Shown piece by piece: positions 16,963-25,475 of a stretch of 64,000 nucleotides of DNA (position 1 is its first letter; every line of letters starts with the position of its first letter). The notes under the pieces are model-generated. The model made no database searches. It had not been told where the DNA came from and saw only the letters and a program-made list of their open reading frames with translations. Location of the stretch: contig NZ_JACAVQ010000001.1 of the NCBI RefSeq assembly GCF_015354615.1, forward strand, positions 496,001-560,000. Direction: 5' to 3'. This stretch comes from Aliidiomarina indica. Lineage in GTDB: Bacteria > Pseudomonadota > Gammaproteobacteria > Enterobacterales > Alteromonadaceae. The translations under genes were made by a program, and so were the position numbers.

Positions 16963-17487
16963 ATGAAATTGAAGTCAGTTAAATCGGTACTTATGTGTGC
17001 AGCAGCTGCCGGCGCCCTCTCCTTTGGCGCAGTTGCTCCTGCTTCCGCATCACCGTGGAATTACGTGGGTGGTGGTTATTACGATTTCGGCGATAATGGA
17101 TTTTATCTTGAAGGTTCAACCCATGTTGCAGATCGTTTCGTGCTCAATGCAGAAATTGGCGATACCTTCGATACTATTTTCCGTGTTGGCGGTGTGTACT
17201 TAACAGAAGCCGCGCTCGGGGATGCTCCCTTGTTTGTATCAGGTGGTTACTCTGATTACTCTGTAGATGATGGTGTCTACTTTGGTGCGGGTATCACTTA
17301 CGCGTTTGATCCGCGTTTTGATGGTAAATTTGAGCTAGTACATGATACGGCGCTTGATGGTTTTTTCCGCTTTCGCAGTGGTCTAGCTTACAAGTTAGAT
17401 AATAATTTGGCGGTAACGGGAAGCTACAGCTTAAATAACCGTAGCGTCAGTAATGAATTTCGCGTCGGTGTCCAATACCGATTCTAA
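16963..17487 (+). CDS. YfaZ-like outer membrane beta-barrel protein
   Basis: This 174-residue protein has a signal peptide ending ASAS (about 1-29), followed by alternating beta strands rich in Gly, Tyr and Phe (VGGGYYDFGDNGFYLEG, FVSGGYSDYSVDDGVYFGAG). It ends in the outer-membrane signature RVGVQYRF with a C-terminal Phe, recognised by the Bam complex. Length and pattern suggest a small 8-stranded barrel of the YfaZ type. A good AAGGAA ribosome site precedes the ATG. The gene is monocistronic and closed by a terminator. Confidence 0.85.
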   Translation: MKLKSVKSVLMCAAAAGALSFGAVAPASASPWNYVGGGYYDFGDNGFYLEGSTHVADRFVLNAEIGDTFDTIFRVGGVYLTEAALGDAPLFVSGGYSDYSVDDGVYFGAGITYAFDPRFDGKFELVHDTALDGFFRFRSGLAYKLDNNLAVTGSYSLNNRSVSNEFRVGVQYRF

Positions 17488-17503
17488 GCTTATCACAGAC
17501 ATC

Positions 17504-17530
17504 AAAGCCCGCCTTGTGCGGGCTTTTTTG
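17504..17530 (+). terminator. intrinsic terminator after YfaZ-like gene
   Basis: The stem AAAGCCCGC / GCGGGCTTT with a 5-base loop is followed by six T on the plus strand. It lies between convergent genes; the reverse strand T tract is weaker. Confidence 0.87.
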
Positions 17531-17540
17531 TCATTCTTGT

Positions 17541-18353
17541 TTACCAGCGATACAAAATCGTTGCAAATATAGTGCGATAACTGCGTTGAGTTGCCATGGG
17601 ACTGTCGGCAATGCCACTTGCAGTGCGAGCATATTGATAACCCGCGGCAAAACTGAGATGCTCGGTAAAATACTGATACCCGCTGATACCAATAAATGGA
17701 TTCACACTATGCTTGCCGGTATACGCAGGCAAACCTGAGCGCCCTGCTTCTGTTTCGCTGATCCCAAAGTAGTAATCGACATAATCCTTACTCATATAAT
17801 TAACGCCAATTTGCGGTGAGATCTGCCAAGCCTGCATGGGACGGTTTAGCGGCAAACTGTATTGCAGTTGCGCTCTTTGGCCATTGTGACGCCCGGTAAT
17901 ATCCGTATTTGCATTAGCGCTCACCATGACCCAACGATTCGGCGAATAGCGATAACCAATGCCAATATTTGCGCTGCGATCGCGGGCATCAAGCTGCGCC
18001 ATAGCCGCGTCGCTACTTTCCGAGGGTTTAAATCGTGAAAGATCCAAATTGATCATCGCCCATACCTGATGCGTTCTGTCACGATAAAGGTGGCGCCCTG
18101 CGGTAAGACCACGAATAAAGTAGTCTTCGCCCTCGTATCCGACAGCGGGAACGACAATCACGTCGGAGTCGACTCCCCGGTAGCTCAAGTCATTGCTAAT
18201 CACTGCCGCACCAAAGCTCCAGCCAAGGGGCGGCCCGCTAGGCTCCACTTCATCGGCATACACGTTTACGCTAACCAGTGCACTCAGACAAGCAGCCGAC
18301 AGGACCTTGGCACGAGACAACGTAAACGTTAAGGGTTGTAATGTATTGACCAT
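17541..18353 (-). CDS. MipA/OmpV family outer membrane protein
   Basis: This 270-residue outer-membrane barrel has a signal peptide at the N-terminus (cleavage near NVYA-DE) and opens with GWSFGAAVISNDLSYRGV. MipA/OmpV hallmarks follow: VVPAVGYEGEDYFIRGL, ANIGIGYRYSPNRW, and a final strand ending in a C-terminal Trp (TIFATILYRW). Family members scaffold murein synthesis (MipA) or act as porin-like antigens (OmpV). Which role applies here cannot be told. It is monocistronic and convergent with the YfaZ-like gene. Confidence 0.88.
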   Translation of the reverse strand: MVNTLQPLTFTLSRAKVLSAACLSALVSVNVYADEVEPSGPPLGWSFGAAVISNDLSYRGVDSDVIVVPAVGYEGEDYFIRGLTAGRHLYRDRTHQVWAMINLDLSRFKPSESSDAAMAQLDARDRSANIGIGYRYSPNRWVMVSANANTDITGRHNGQRAQLQYSLPLNRPMQAWQISPQIGVNYMSKDYVDYYFGISETEAGRSGLPAYTGKHSVNPFIGISGYQYFTEHLSFAAGYQYARTASGIADSPMATQRSYRTIFATILYRW

Positions 18354-18436
18354 CCTTATCTCCTAGTTCGCTTCACCGCGTAACGGCAATCACGTATGAT
18401 GTATATATTCTCAGTTAATTGAATTTAGATCACCCC

Positions 18437-20431
18437 ATGAATGATAAATCGATGGCGCGACACCAAGCCGCTCACCTTTTGCTGGCTCCCAAGCAGTTAA
18501 AATCTGATGCTGAGCCTTGGTTACAGAGTATGGATGCAAGTCATGAGCCGAACGCCCTTGTCGGCCAAGAACGTGCTGTTTCCGCAATTGCACGGGCACA
18601 GCAGCAGCGTTCCCCCTACTCTCACGTATACATGTCGCTACCAGCCGGCGTTATCCCGTACGATGTCATTCAGCAACTTAGTGTTGAGCAGCAATGGTCG
18701 AGCCAGGGAATGCAAGACTGGGTGTATCTGGCCAATCCTGAAGATGAGCGTGCACCGCTGTGTGTTAATTTACCGGCAGGCACGGCAGAGCAAGCGCTTT
18801 TGGATTTGTGGGAGTTTCTCAACACGGAGATCAGCAAGCGGGAAGGAATGACCGACTCCCTTGCCGACAAATACAACTCTGCCGGCTATCGACATTATCT
18901 ACAGCGCATAGCAGATAAAGCCTTTGAAGATATCCCTGGCAACGCCCTGTCCAACATTATTGTGAGCCACAGCGAGCCGCAGCCTTGGGTGTTTTGTGAG
19001 CACGTCACCGCGGCCACGCTGTTTGGAGATATTCGTGTTCAAAATATTGAAGGCCAGTTAAACACCGAACTCCATTTGATACGCTCGGGTGCGTTGCTAG
19101 AAGCGAATGGTGGGACCTTGCTGATACAAGCCAATGAGCTATTAACGCAACCAGAATTATGGCGGCAACTGAAACATGTTATCCGCTCCGGCCGGTATCA
19201 GTGGCGGCAAGCGCCAACATCGTCTTATGGCACCCTGCACTATGAACCTGAGCCTATTCCCATCGATATAAAGTTAATTTTGGTCGGATCCCGAGACTTG
19301 TTCTCGCAATTGCGTGATATTGACGCTGAATTTTCCAACTTTTTCCCCTATTTTGCTGAGTTTCGCAGCTTCTACCCAGTGCATCAATTTGGTGCCGCGC
19401 CTTACGGTGCGTTTCTTAGCTATCTCGAGAACACCGCACGTTGCGTCCCTCTAGCAGCGTGTGCCCGCTTATCACTGTTAAACTTTAGCGCGGAGATGGC
19501 AGAGCATCAAAATGAGTTGAGTTTAGACGCCGTCGCCTTAGTACAGGTCCTGGAAGAGGCTGACGCCATTGCCCAAGAAGCGGGCGAGCAACGCATTACC
19601 GGGCCTATGATTGAAAAAGCCATCAACGATGCCGAGCAACGAGAGCGTCTCCTTGCCGAGTTAAATTGGCAATCGATTCTTGAGCGGCAGATCATTATTG
19701 ATACGGAAGGTGAAGCAATCGGCCAGATTAACGGGCTTACCGTTGTTTCTATGGCTGGAATTGAATTTGGTGAACCATCGCGAATTACCGCAACCGTGCA
19801 TTATGGTGAAGGCGACATTATAGATATCGAACGCAAAGCGGAGCTATCTGGGTCTATCCATACCAAAGGCATCATGATTTTAACGGCCTATCTTGCCAAT
19901 TTGTTTGCCCGACAAGAGCCGATGCCCTTGTCCGCCACCTTGGTATTTGAGCAATCTTACCATGAGGTAGACGGTGACTCAGCTTCCTTGGCTGAACTAT
20001 GTTGCCTCATGTCAGCGTTAAGCGAAACCCCGATCGATCAAAGCATTGCGGTAACCGGCGCCATTGATCAGTTTGGAAATGTGCAAGCGATTGGCGGTAT
20101 TAATGAGAAAATTCATGGTTATTTTGAGATTTGTAAGTTACGCGGGTTAAGCAGGCATCATGGTGTCATTGTACCTAAGTCAAATATGATTAATTTACAT
20201 TTACGCCAAGACGTCGTCGACGCCGTGGCTGCTGGGCAATTTGCTATTTACGCGGTGAATCATGCCACTGAAGCATTTGAGCTCTTAATGGGCACCGCCT
20301 GTGGTGAACCACTCAGTGACGACAATGAAACGCTCTTTGGCCGTGTGCATCACCGCCTTCAAGATGCGCTTGCACAACAGCACCCTGCTCGTCCTTCGTT
20401 TTGGAAGCGCTGGTTCGGCCGATCCGCTTAG
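18437..20431 (+). CDS. Lon-like protease lacking a canonical P-loop (YcbZ/LonH type)
   Basis: This is a 664-residue protein of the Lon protease family. The C-terminal S16 protease domain is complete: catalytic Ser515 in DGDSAS and Lys558 in INEKIHGY, 43 residues apart as in Lon. The N-terminal AAA-like region has VGQERAVSAI but SLPAGVIPYD where Walker A should be, so ATP binding is probably lost, as in E. coli YcbZ. The ATG at 18437 is preferred over an in-frame TTG six codons earlier, though neither has a strong ribosome site. Position next to fabA and rmf matches the E. coli ycbZ-fabA-rmf order. Confidence 0.9.
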   Translation: MNDKSMARHQAAHLLLAPKQLKSDAEPWLQSMDASHEPNALVGQERAVSAIARAQQQRSPYSHVYMSLPAGVIPYDVIQQLSVEQQWSSQGMQDWVYLANPEDERAPLCVNLPAGTAEQALLDLWEFLNTEISKREGMTDSLADKYNSAGYRHYLQRIADKAFEDIPGNALSNIIVSHSEPQPWVFCEHVTAATLFGDIRVQNIEGQLNTELHLIRSGALLEANGGTLLIQANELLTQPELWRQLKHVIRSGRYQWRQAPTSSYGTLHYEPEPIPIDIKLILVGSRDLFSQLRDIDAEFSNFFPYFAEFRSFYPVHQFGAAPYGAFLSYLENTARCVPLAACARLSLLNFSAEMAEHQNELSLDAVALVQVLEEADAIAQEAGEQRITGPMIEKAINDAEQRERLLAELNWQSILERQIIIDTEGEAIGQINGLTVVSMAGIEFGEPSRITATVHYGEGDIIDIERKAELSGSIHTKGIMILTAYLANLFARQEPMPLSATLVFEQSYHEVDGDSASLAELCCLMSALSETPIDQSIAVTGAIDQFGNVQAIGGINEKIHGYFEICKLRGLSRHHGVIVPKSNMINLHLRQDVVDAVAAGQFAIYAVNHATEAFELLMGTACGEPLSDDNETLFGRVHHRLQDALAQQHPARPSFWKRWFGRSA

Positions 20432-20466
20432 CTGAGAGCGCGAAAGATAACTGTTCGGACTTGTCT

Positions 20467-20484
20467 AGCGTACACCTGTTCGCT
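20467..20484 (+). promoter_or_regulatory. FabR-like operator in the fabA promoter
   Basis: The 18-base imperfect palindrome AGCGTACACCTGTTCGCT closely resembles the E. coli FabR motif in front of fabA and fabB (AGCGTACA..TGT.CGCT). It sits exactly between TTGTCT (20461-20466) and TAAGCT (20484-20489), a plausible -35/-10 pair with 17-base spacing. FabR represses unsaturated fatty-acid genes when unsaturated acyl chains are plentiful. Confidence 0.65.
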
Positions 20485-20546
20485 AAGCTAGCGGCAATTT
20501 TAAAAATTGGCCCATATCGACGAGGTCCAACAACAAGGTGTTAAAC

Positions 20547-21056
20547 ATGCAATCTAGTTATACTCGGGAAGAATTATTGGCGTGCAGCCGTGGCGAAATG
20601 TTTGGTCCTGGAAATAGCCAGTTACCTGCACCAAATATGCTTATGATGGATCGAATTACCATCATGAACGATGATGGCGGCGACTTCGGTTTGGGCTACA
20701 TTGAAGCCGAGCTCGATATTCATCCAGATTTATGGTTTTTTGCCTGTCATTTTCCTGGTGACCCTGTCATGCCTGGTTGCCTTGGTCTTGATGCCTTGTG
20801 GCAAACCCTAGGTTTCTTCCTCGCCTGCTCTGGCGGTCCGGGACGCGGTCGCGCCCTAGGCGTGGGCGAAGTGAAATTTACCGGACAAGTATTACCTACC
20901 GCCAAGAAGGTTACCTATAAAATTCACATGAAGCGTGTTGTAAAGCGTCGTCTGTTCATGGGCATCGGTGATGGCTATGTGGAAGTGGATGGTCGCTTAA
21001 TCTACGAAGCGAAAGATTTGAAAGTAGGATTATTTACCGACACGTCGGGCTTCTAA
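20547..21056 (+). CDS. fabA: 3-hydroxydecanoyl-ACP dehydratase/isomerase FabA
   Basis: FabA dehydrates 3-hydroxyacyl-ACP and isomerises the trans-2-decenoyl product to cis-3, starting unsaturated fatty-acid synthesis in the cytoplasm. The protein has 169 residues; the active-site His68 lies in [13 protein letters not shown] and the catalytic Asp82 in LGLDALWQ. The ATG at 20547 has AAGGTG six bases upstream, and an in-frame GTG earlier would overlap it. Length matches E. coli (172). A FabR-like operator lies about 60-80 bases upstream, indicating the same control. Confidence 0.97.
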   Translation: MQSSYTREELLACSRGEMFGPGNSQLPAPNMLMMDRITIMNDDGGDFGLGYIEAELDIHPDLWFFACHFPGDPVMPGCLGLDALWQTLGFFLACSGGPGRGRALGVGEVKFTGQVLPTAKKVTYKIHMKRVVKRRLFMGIGDGYVEVDGRLIYEAKDLKVGLFTDTSGF

Positions 21057-21077
21057 AGACCAGAAGCCCAGAACCAC

Positions 21078-21104
21078 AAAGCCCCCATCTCAGGGGGCTT
21101 TTTT
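21078..21104 (+). terminator. intrinsic terminator after fabA
   Basis: The stem AAAGCCCCC / GGGGGCTTT with a 6-base loop is followed by a T run. It separates fabA from the convergent rmf gene. Confidence 0.88.
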
Positions 21105-21121
21105 ATAGTGACCGTTATCTA

Positions 21122-21298
21122 TTACAGTCGATATAAACCATCGGTTCGGGCTTCTATGGCATCTCGCCATCCGCCGAGCCATTGTGAGCGTATTTCGTTG
21201 CTTTGGTAGGGACAGGTTTCTTTAGAACGTCCAGAAACCCCTGCTTTGAAACCTTGAGAATGTGCACGCTCTAAACGGTCACGTTTTTGTCTTCTCAT
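21122..21298 (-). CDS. rmf: ribosome modulation factor RMF
   Basis: RMF converts 70S ribosomes to inactive 100S dimers in stationary phase. The 58-residue basic protein begins MRRQKRDRLERAHSQGF and contains AGVSGRSKETCPYQ and RSQWLGGWRDA, near-identical to the E. coli protein. I set the start at the ATG at 21298 (purine-rich GAGGAAAGTGAAG ahead); the longer frame upstream adds 17 residues absent from known RMF. It has a slightly longer C-terminus (TDGLYRL). It lies beside fabA as in E. coli, but convergent to it. Confidence 0.95.
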   Translation of the reverse strand: MRRQKRDRLERAHSQGFKAGVSGRSKETCPYQSNEIRSQWLGGWRDAIEARTDGLYRL

Positions 21299-21514
21299 CT
21301 TCACTTTCCTCTTTGTCGCTTTTAGCCAGTTGAAATAGTGCCACAACAAGCTGTGCTGCCGTGCCTTACTAAATCAACGCGATCTATGGTTCAAAAACAG
21401 GTAAGTGTATTTTGCTACATTTTTTTACGCTGTTTCTGAAGAGCATTTCAGATGCGACGAGCTTTTTTCTGTGCTCGTATACTATGGATAGTGACAAATG
21501 CATTAAAGTTCAAT

Positions 21515-21567
21515 TAAAAATCCCGACTACCAGCACCTAAAAGAGTTAAGGCGCTGAGAGTCGGGAT
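21515..21567 (-). terminator. intrinsic terminator after DUF3466 gene
   Basis: On the minus strand a long hairpin with outer arms ATCCCGACT / AGTCGGGAT (21559-21567 and 21520-21528) and an imperfect inner stem is followed by TTTTTAATTG. It lies 28 bases after the stop at 21595. The rest of the gap 21350-21594 shows no other clear feature. Confidence 0.75.
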
Positions 21568-21594
21568 GTTTTTAATTTAGATGAAAATCGAATG

Positions 21595-23295
21595 TTAAGA
21601 AGTCTTTCTGCGGCGTAGAGTAATAAGCGCTAAAAGACTCAACATACCCACCAAAATTGGGTGCATGAATGCGCCCTGACGTGTATTTGGATCCTCGCTG
21701 CTGCCCGGTGGCGTGCACGGCGTAGGCTCTTGGTCAGTCGGGCTCATTACCACAGCGCGAAGTGCATTGTAGTTACGCGTTTCACCGTCTTCTTCAAAGG
21801 TGCTGGTAACCATGGCGATAGCCAGTATCTCACCAGAATTATTGATATCCACCGCTTCGACAATGCGCAGCCCTGAATCACAAGGCAAGTAATCGTCTAA
21901 ATTCATCACGACGCCGGAGTTAATGTCGAAGGCGAAGCCTGAAAAGCGACGGTTACTCCTAGCATTGATCTCAACTTCCGCACGGCCTACAACAACGTTA
22001 TGGTTGTTTATTGCGCGTGGTTGCCAAATACCCACAGTAGAGAAGCCCACGGGATACACGGCATTGAGCTCAGGATCGTCTAAGTCGATGTAAAACAGAC
22101 GTGAGCGTTGTTCTTGCTCGATAAATCGCTGGCTAAAACCAACGGCAATGCGTTGATCATTCACTGCTACCAGTTCACTGATGTTACCGTCACCAGATCC
22201 GGCGCGAACGTCTTTAGGGCCTTCTGGGCTATTGAACCAGGTGGCCTTGCGAAGATGCGCTCCTTGAATAGCACGGCGTGACACACCAACGATATCACCC
22301 TGATTGTTAACATCTCTGGCAATAGAAGTGTAACGAATGGTGGAGAATCCGTCTTCGGCGTCCGCTTCTTTATCAAACGGAATACCTAAAGCCCCCTTCT
22401 CAACAACGTTACCTTGAGCATCAAACTGCCAATAGAAGGCTTCTTCATCGGTAAATGGCGTGCGGGCGCCTTCGCGAATACCGCTATTGGCAAACCAGAA
22501 CCGCCACAAACACACGGATACGGGTTCTAAATGAATCGGTTCACCCTCTTCATCTTCTGCTGTTGTGCAGCGCTCGTAGATTTCCTCTAAGCGCCAACCA
22601 TCAGCAACACTGGCATAGCCAACAGCAAGGTTTGCATCGTTAATGGCATAAAGACTTGCGGTTCCGCCTTGAATGAGGTCATCAGCGCCACCGACCGTGC
22701 GATAATTCACACCGTCAGTCCATGCGCCAATCGGAAAGGTTTCGCGGGTAAAGAAAGTGGCGTCTTCGCCCTGACTGTCCTGCCCGTCAATGCGATGGTA
22801 AGGTAAGCCCGCTTGGCCCACCACAATACCGTGATTGTTCATGCCAATCGCGCGAAAATCAGCGCTATCTGTGCGCTCGCCGGTCTCATCATCAAGCGTA
22901 TCGTAACCGTCCAGCTCTTGCATTTCGCCATCAAACAGAAACGCAAGTTCAGTGGCCAGCTTCTGATTTCTCGGGCTGGTCGAAACAGCTTCGCCGGCAA
23001 TCAAACGATCACGAATGCGCCGAAGCTCAGCGTCCGTCGGATTCATAATATCATCAACATCCGGGAAGTCTTCTGGATCGAGCAAATCTAGACGGATATT
23101 CTGGCCAACCAAGTCGCTAAGGACACCTACTGCATGACCTTGCTCATTTATGGCGCGCGGCACAACATTGCGCGCTTGCGGCAATGAACCGATCTCAGTC
23201 ACTGTATAACCTTGCGGAAGAGCGTCTGCACCCGCAGTTCCAATTCCCCAAACCAGTGCTGTTGAGATAGCGATAGCTAATTTGTTATTGCGCAT
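21595..23295 (-). CDS. DUF3466 family exported protein with C-terminal membrane tail
   Basis: This 566-residue protein of the DUF3466 family is of unknown function. It has a signal peptide (about 1-23, ending AGA) and then repeated beta units with a recurring pattern INEQGHAVGV / MNNHGIVVGQ / INDANLAVGY / VNNQGDIVGV / VNDQRIAVGF / INNHNVVVGR / INNSGEILAI, like the HAF-type repeat of extracellular proteins. The C-terminus ends in a hydrophobic helix and RRRK cluster after a Pro/Ser-rich spacer, the shape of a surface-sorting (CTERM-like) tail. The ATG directly abuts the uup stop, so it is the last gene of the rlmKL-grx-uup operon. This neighbourhood is common in Alteromonadales as I recall. 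Confidence 0.85.
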   Translation of the reverse strand: MRNNKLAIAISTALVWGIGTAGADALPQGYTVTEIGSLPQARNVVPRAINEQGHAVGVLSDLVGQNIRLDLLDPEDFPDVDDIMNPTDAELRRIRDRLIAGEAVSTSPRNQKLATELAFLFDGEMQELDGYDTLDDETGERTDSADFRAIGMNNHGIVVGQAGLPYHRIDGQDSQGEDATFFTRETFPIGAWTDGVNYRTVGGADDLIQGGTASLYAINDANLAVGYASVADGWRLEEIYERCTTAEDEEGEPIHLEPVSVCLWRFWFANSGIREGARTPFTDEEAFYWQFDAQGNVVEKGALGIPFDKEADAEDGFSTIRYTSIARDVNNQGDIVGVSRRAIQGAHLRKATWFNSPEGPKDVRAGSGDGNISELVAVNDQRIAVGFSQRFIEQEQRSRLFYIDLDDPELNAVYPVGFSTVGIWQPRAINNHNVVVGRAEVEINARSNRRFSGFAFDINSGVVMNLDDYLPCDSGLRIVEAVDINNSGEILAIAMVTSTFEEDGETRNYNALRAVVMSPTDQEPTPCTPPGSSEDPNTRQGAFMHPILVGMLSLLALITLRRRKTS

Positions 23296-25239
23296 TCAAT
23301 TACCTTGTAAGTTTTCTAAATAATCCCAGCGTTCCAAAGCATGCATTAACGCCTCTTCTAGCTCACTTAACCGATCCATAACAGGTTGGGTTTCGGTGAT
23401 CGGTTTTCGAAAAAACTCAGGATTATTTATATGTTGTTGTAAATCGTTTAATTCTGTTTCGAGCGATTCTATTTGTCCGGGAAGCGACTCGAGCTCTCGT
23501 TTTAATTTGTATGATAACTTGTTCGTCTTCTGAGCTAAAGCGGACTCGCTCTCTGAGTGCTGTTTTCCCTCAGAAGTTCCCGACAGCTCACTATTTTCGC
23601 GAATTTTATTTGTGGTTGGTTCAGGCGCATTGGCTTGTTTCGCTTGATAATGCCGCACCTCGTCGAAACCACCGACGATTTCCGTCACCTTGCCCTCACC
23701 TTCAAACAACAAGACCGACGTCGCTGCATGATCGATAAACTCCCGATCATGGCTCACCATAAGCACGGTACCTGGGTAGTCCACCACCACTTGCTCCAAT
23801 AACTCTAGGGTATCAATATCTAGGTCGTTGGTTGGTTCATCGAGAATTAATAGGTTGCTGTCTCGCAATAAAATCTTGGCCAGCATCACGCGGTTTTTCT
23901 CTCCACCGGACAACGCACTGACCGGTGTCCGCGCTTGCTGGGGCGAGAACAAAAAGTCTTGTAAATAGCTGTATATATGACGCGTTCGGCCACGGTGAGT
24001 AACATCGACCTTTCCTTCACCAACGTTGTCGGCCACCGTTGCATCAAGATCAAGCAACTGACGATGTTGATCAAAGTACGCAATACTTAGGTTCGTGCCT
24101 AGCTTACACAAGCCGCTCGTGGCTTGAATTTCACCAGTGATGAGACGGATAAGCGAGCTTTTACCGCACCCATTGGGGCCAACAAAGGCGAGTTTATCAC
24201 CCCGTTGTATCACCAAATTCAAGTGGGCAATCAACCGCTTATCACCGAGTGTCAGCCCTAAATCCTGTGCTTCAAACACGATTTTGCCCGAGCGCTCTCC
24301 GGCGCCTAGATCAATATTCACTTGTCCTTGACGGGAGCGTCTTTGCGCGCGCTCTTTCCGCAACTCCTGCAGCGCGCGAACGCGCCCTTCATTCCGGGTG
24401 CGGCGGGCTTTAACGCCTTGTCGAATCCAGGCTTCTTCTTGTGCTAACTTTTTATCAAATTCAGCTGCCTGCATTTGCTCTACTTCGAGCAATCGTTGTT
24501 TTTCTTCTAGATAAGCGTCGTAGTTGCCCGGAAATGATGTCAACACGCCCCGATCGAGATCGACAATACGGGTTGCCAATGCACGTATAAACGCGCGATC
24601 GTGACTGATAAAAACGATTGAACCACGGAAATCTAGCAACATTTGTTCGAGCCACATCACCGTATCAACATCCAGATGGTTGGTAGGCTCGTCGAGGAGC
24701 AGTACATCCGGTTGAATGACCAACGCCCGAGCTAAGGCCACTCTGCGTAGCCAGCCCCCAGACAAGTGCGTCATTTGTTGATCACCGTCTAGATGCAACC
24801 GACTTAAAATTTGTTCAATCTGGTTTTGCACCTGCCAGCCATCGTTGGCATCTAATAGCTGTTGCGCGCGCATGAGACGAGCAAGCAAGGCTTCGTTTTC
24901 CGGATCTGTCGCTAATTGTTGTGATAATTCGTGATAGGTCGCAATATGACGTCCAGTTTCGGCAAATGCAGCCGCCACGTAGTCGTAAACACAGCCTTCC
25001 ATGTGGCGTGGCGGGTCTTGCGGCAGCATCGCTACCTTGGCTTCACCGACGCGCTGGAGGTTACCCTCATCAAGGGTAATACTGCCATCAAGAACCTTGA
25101 GCAAACTTGATTTACCGGCGCCATTACGCCCTGTAATACATACCCGTTCCTGTGTTCCCACGGTAAATTCCGCACTATTTAAAATAGGCGCTGAACCGAA
25201 CGCTAAACGGGCATTGGTGAGTCTTAAAACAACACTCAT
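23296..25239 (-). CDS. uup: ABC-F family ATPase Uup
   Basis: Uup is a cytoplasmic ABC-F protein with two nucleotide-binding domains and no membrane part; it acts on ribosomes or branched DNA and affects precise transposon excision. Of 647 residues, the first cassette has Walker A GRNGAGKSS near 40 and signature LSGGWLRR; the second has GPNGCGKSS near 350 and LSGGEKNR, each followed by LLLDEPTNHLD- or LILDEPTNDLD-type Walker B. A charged linker and a C-terminal coiled-coil (about 560-645) complete the typical Uup layout. The ATG overlaps the stop of the glutaredoxin-like gene by four bases. Confidence 0.95.
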   Translation of the reverse strand: MSVVLRLTNARLAFGSAPILNSAEFTVGTQERVCITGRNGAGKSSLLKVLDGSITLDEGNLQRVGEAKVAMLPQDPPRHMEGCVYDYVAAAFAETGRHIATYHELSQQLATDPENEALLARLMRAQQLLDANDGWQVQNQIEQILSRLHLDGDQQMTHLSGGWLRRVALARALVIQPDVLLLDEPTNHLDVDTVMWLEQMLLDFRGSIVFISHDRAFIRALATRIVDLDRGVLTSFPGNYDAYLEEKQRLLEVEQMQAAEFDKKLAQEEAWIRQGVKARRTRNEGRVRALQELRKERAQRRSRQGQVNIDLGAGERSGKIVFEAQDLGLTLGDKRLIAHLNLVIQRGDKLAFVGPNGCGKSSLIRLITGEIQATSGLCKLGTNLSIAYFDQHRQLLDLDATVADNVGEGKVDVTHRGRTRHIYSYLQDFLFSPQQARTPVSALSGGEKNRVMLAKILLRDSNLLILDEPTNDLDIDTLELLEQVVVDYPGTVLMVSHDREFIDHAATSVLLFEGEGKVTEIVGGFDEVRHYQAKQANAPEPTTNKIRENSELSGTSEGKQHSESESALAQKTNKLSYKLKRELESLPGQIESLETELNDLQQHINNPEFFRKPITETQPVMDRLSELEEALMHALERWDYLENLQGN

Positions 25240-25475
25240 TGTGATAGAAATTCCTGCAATTGTTCTGCTTCAAAGGGCCATTTTAATTCTGCGTCATCGG
25301 CATCGCGCACGAGCACAGGAACTAATAGACCGTACTCTGCGAGTAACGCTGCATCATGGCTTATATCCACCATATGCAGTTGAATAGGCTCGGGTAACTG
25401 TTGTTGGTAAATTAATTCCACGGCATGCACACACAACGCGCAATTATCTTTCGTTAACAGATAAAACTCAGGCAT
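25236..25475 (-). CDS. small glutaredoxin-like protein
   Basis: This 79-residue thioredoxin-fold protein starts at the ATG at 25475 (MPEFYLLTKDNCALC). The redox motif CALC (C12, C15) sits after the first beta strand, and a conserved VPVLV cis-Pro loop lies near residue 50. This is the compact glutaredoxin family (DUF836-like) often found between rlmKL and uup. It overlaps the rlmKL stop by 8 bases and uup by 4, so it is translationally coupled on both sides. The substrate is unknown. Confidence 0.88.
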   Translation of the reverse strand: MPEFYLLTKDNCALCVHAVELIYQQQLPEPIQLHMVDISHDAALLAEYGLLVPVLVRDADDAELKWPFEAEQLQEFLSQ

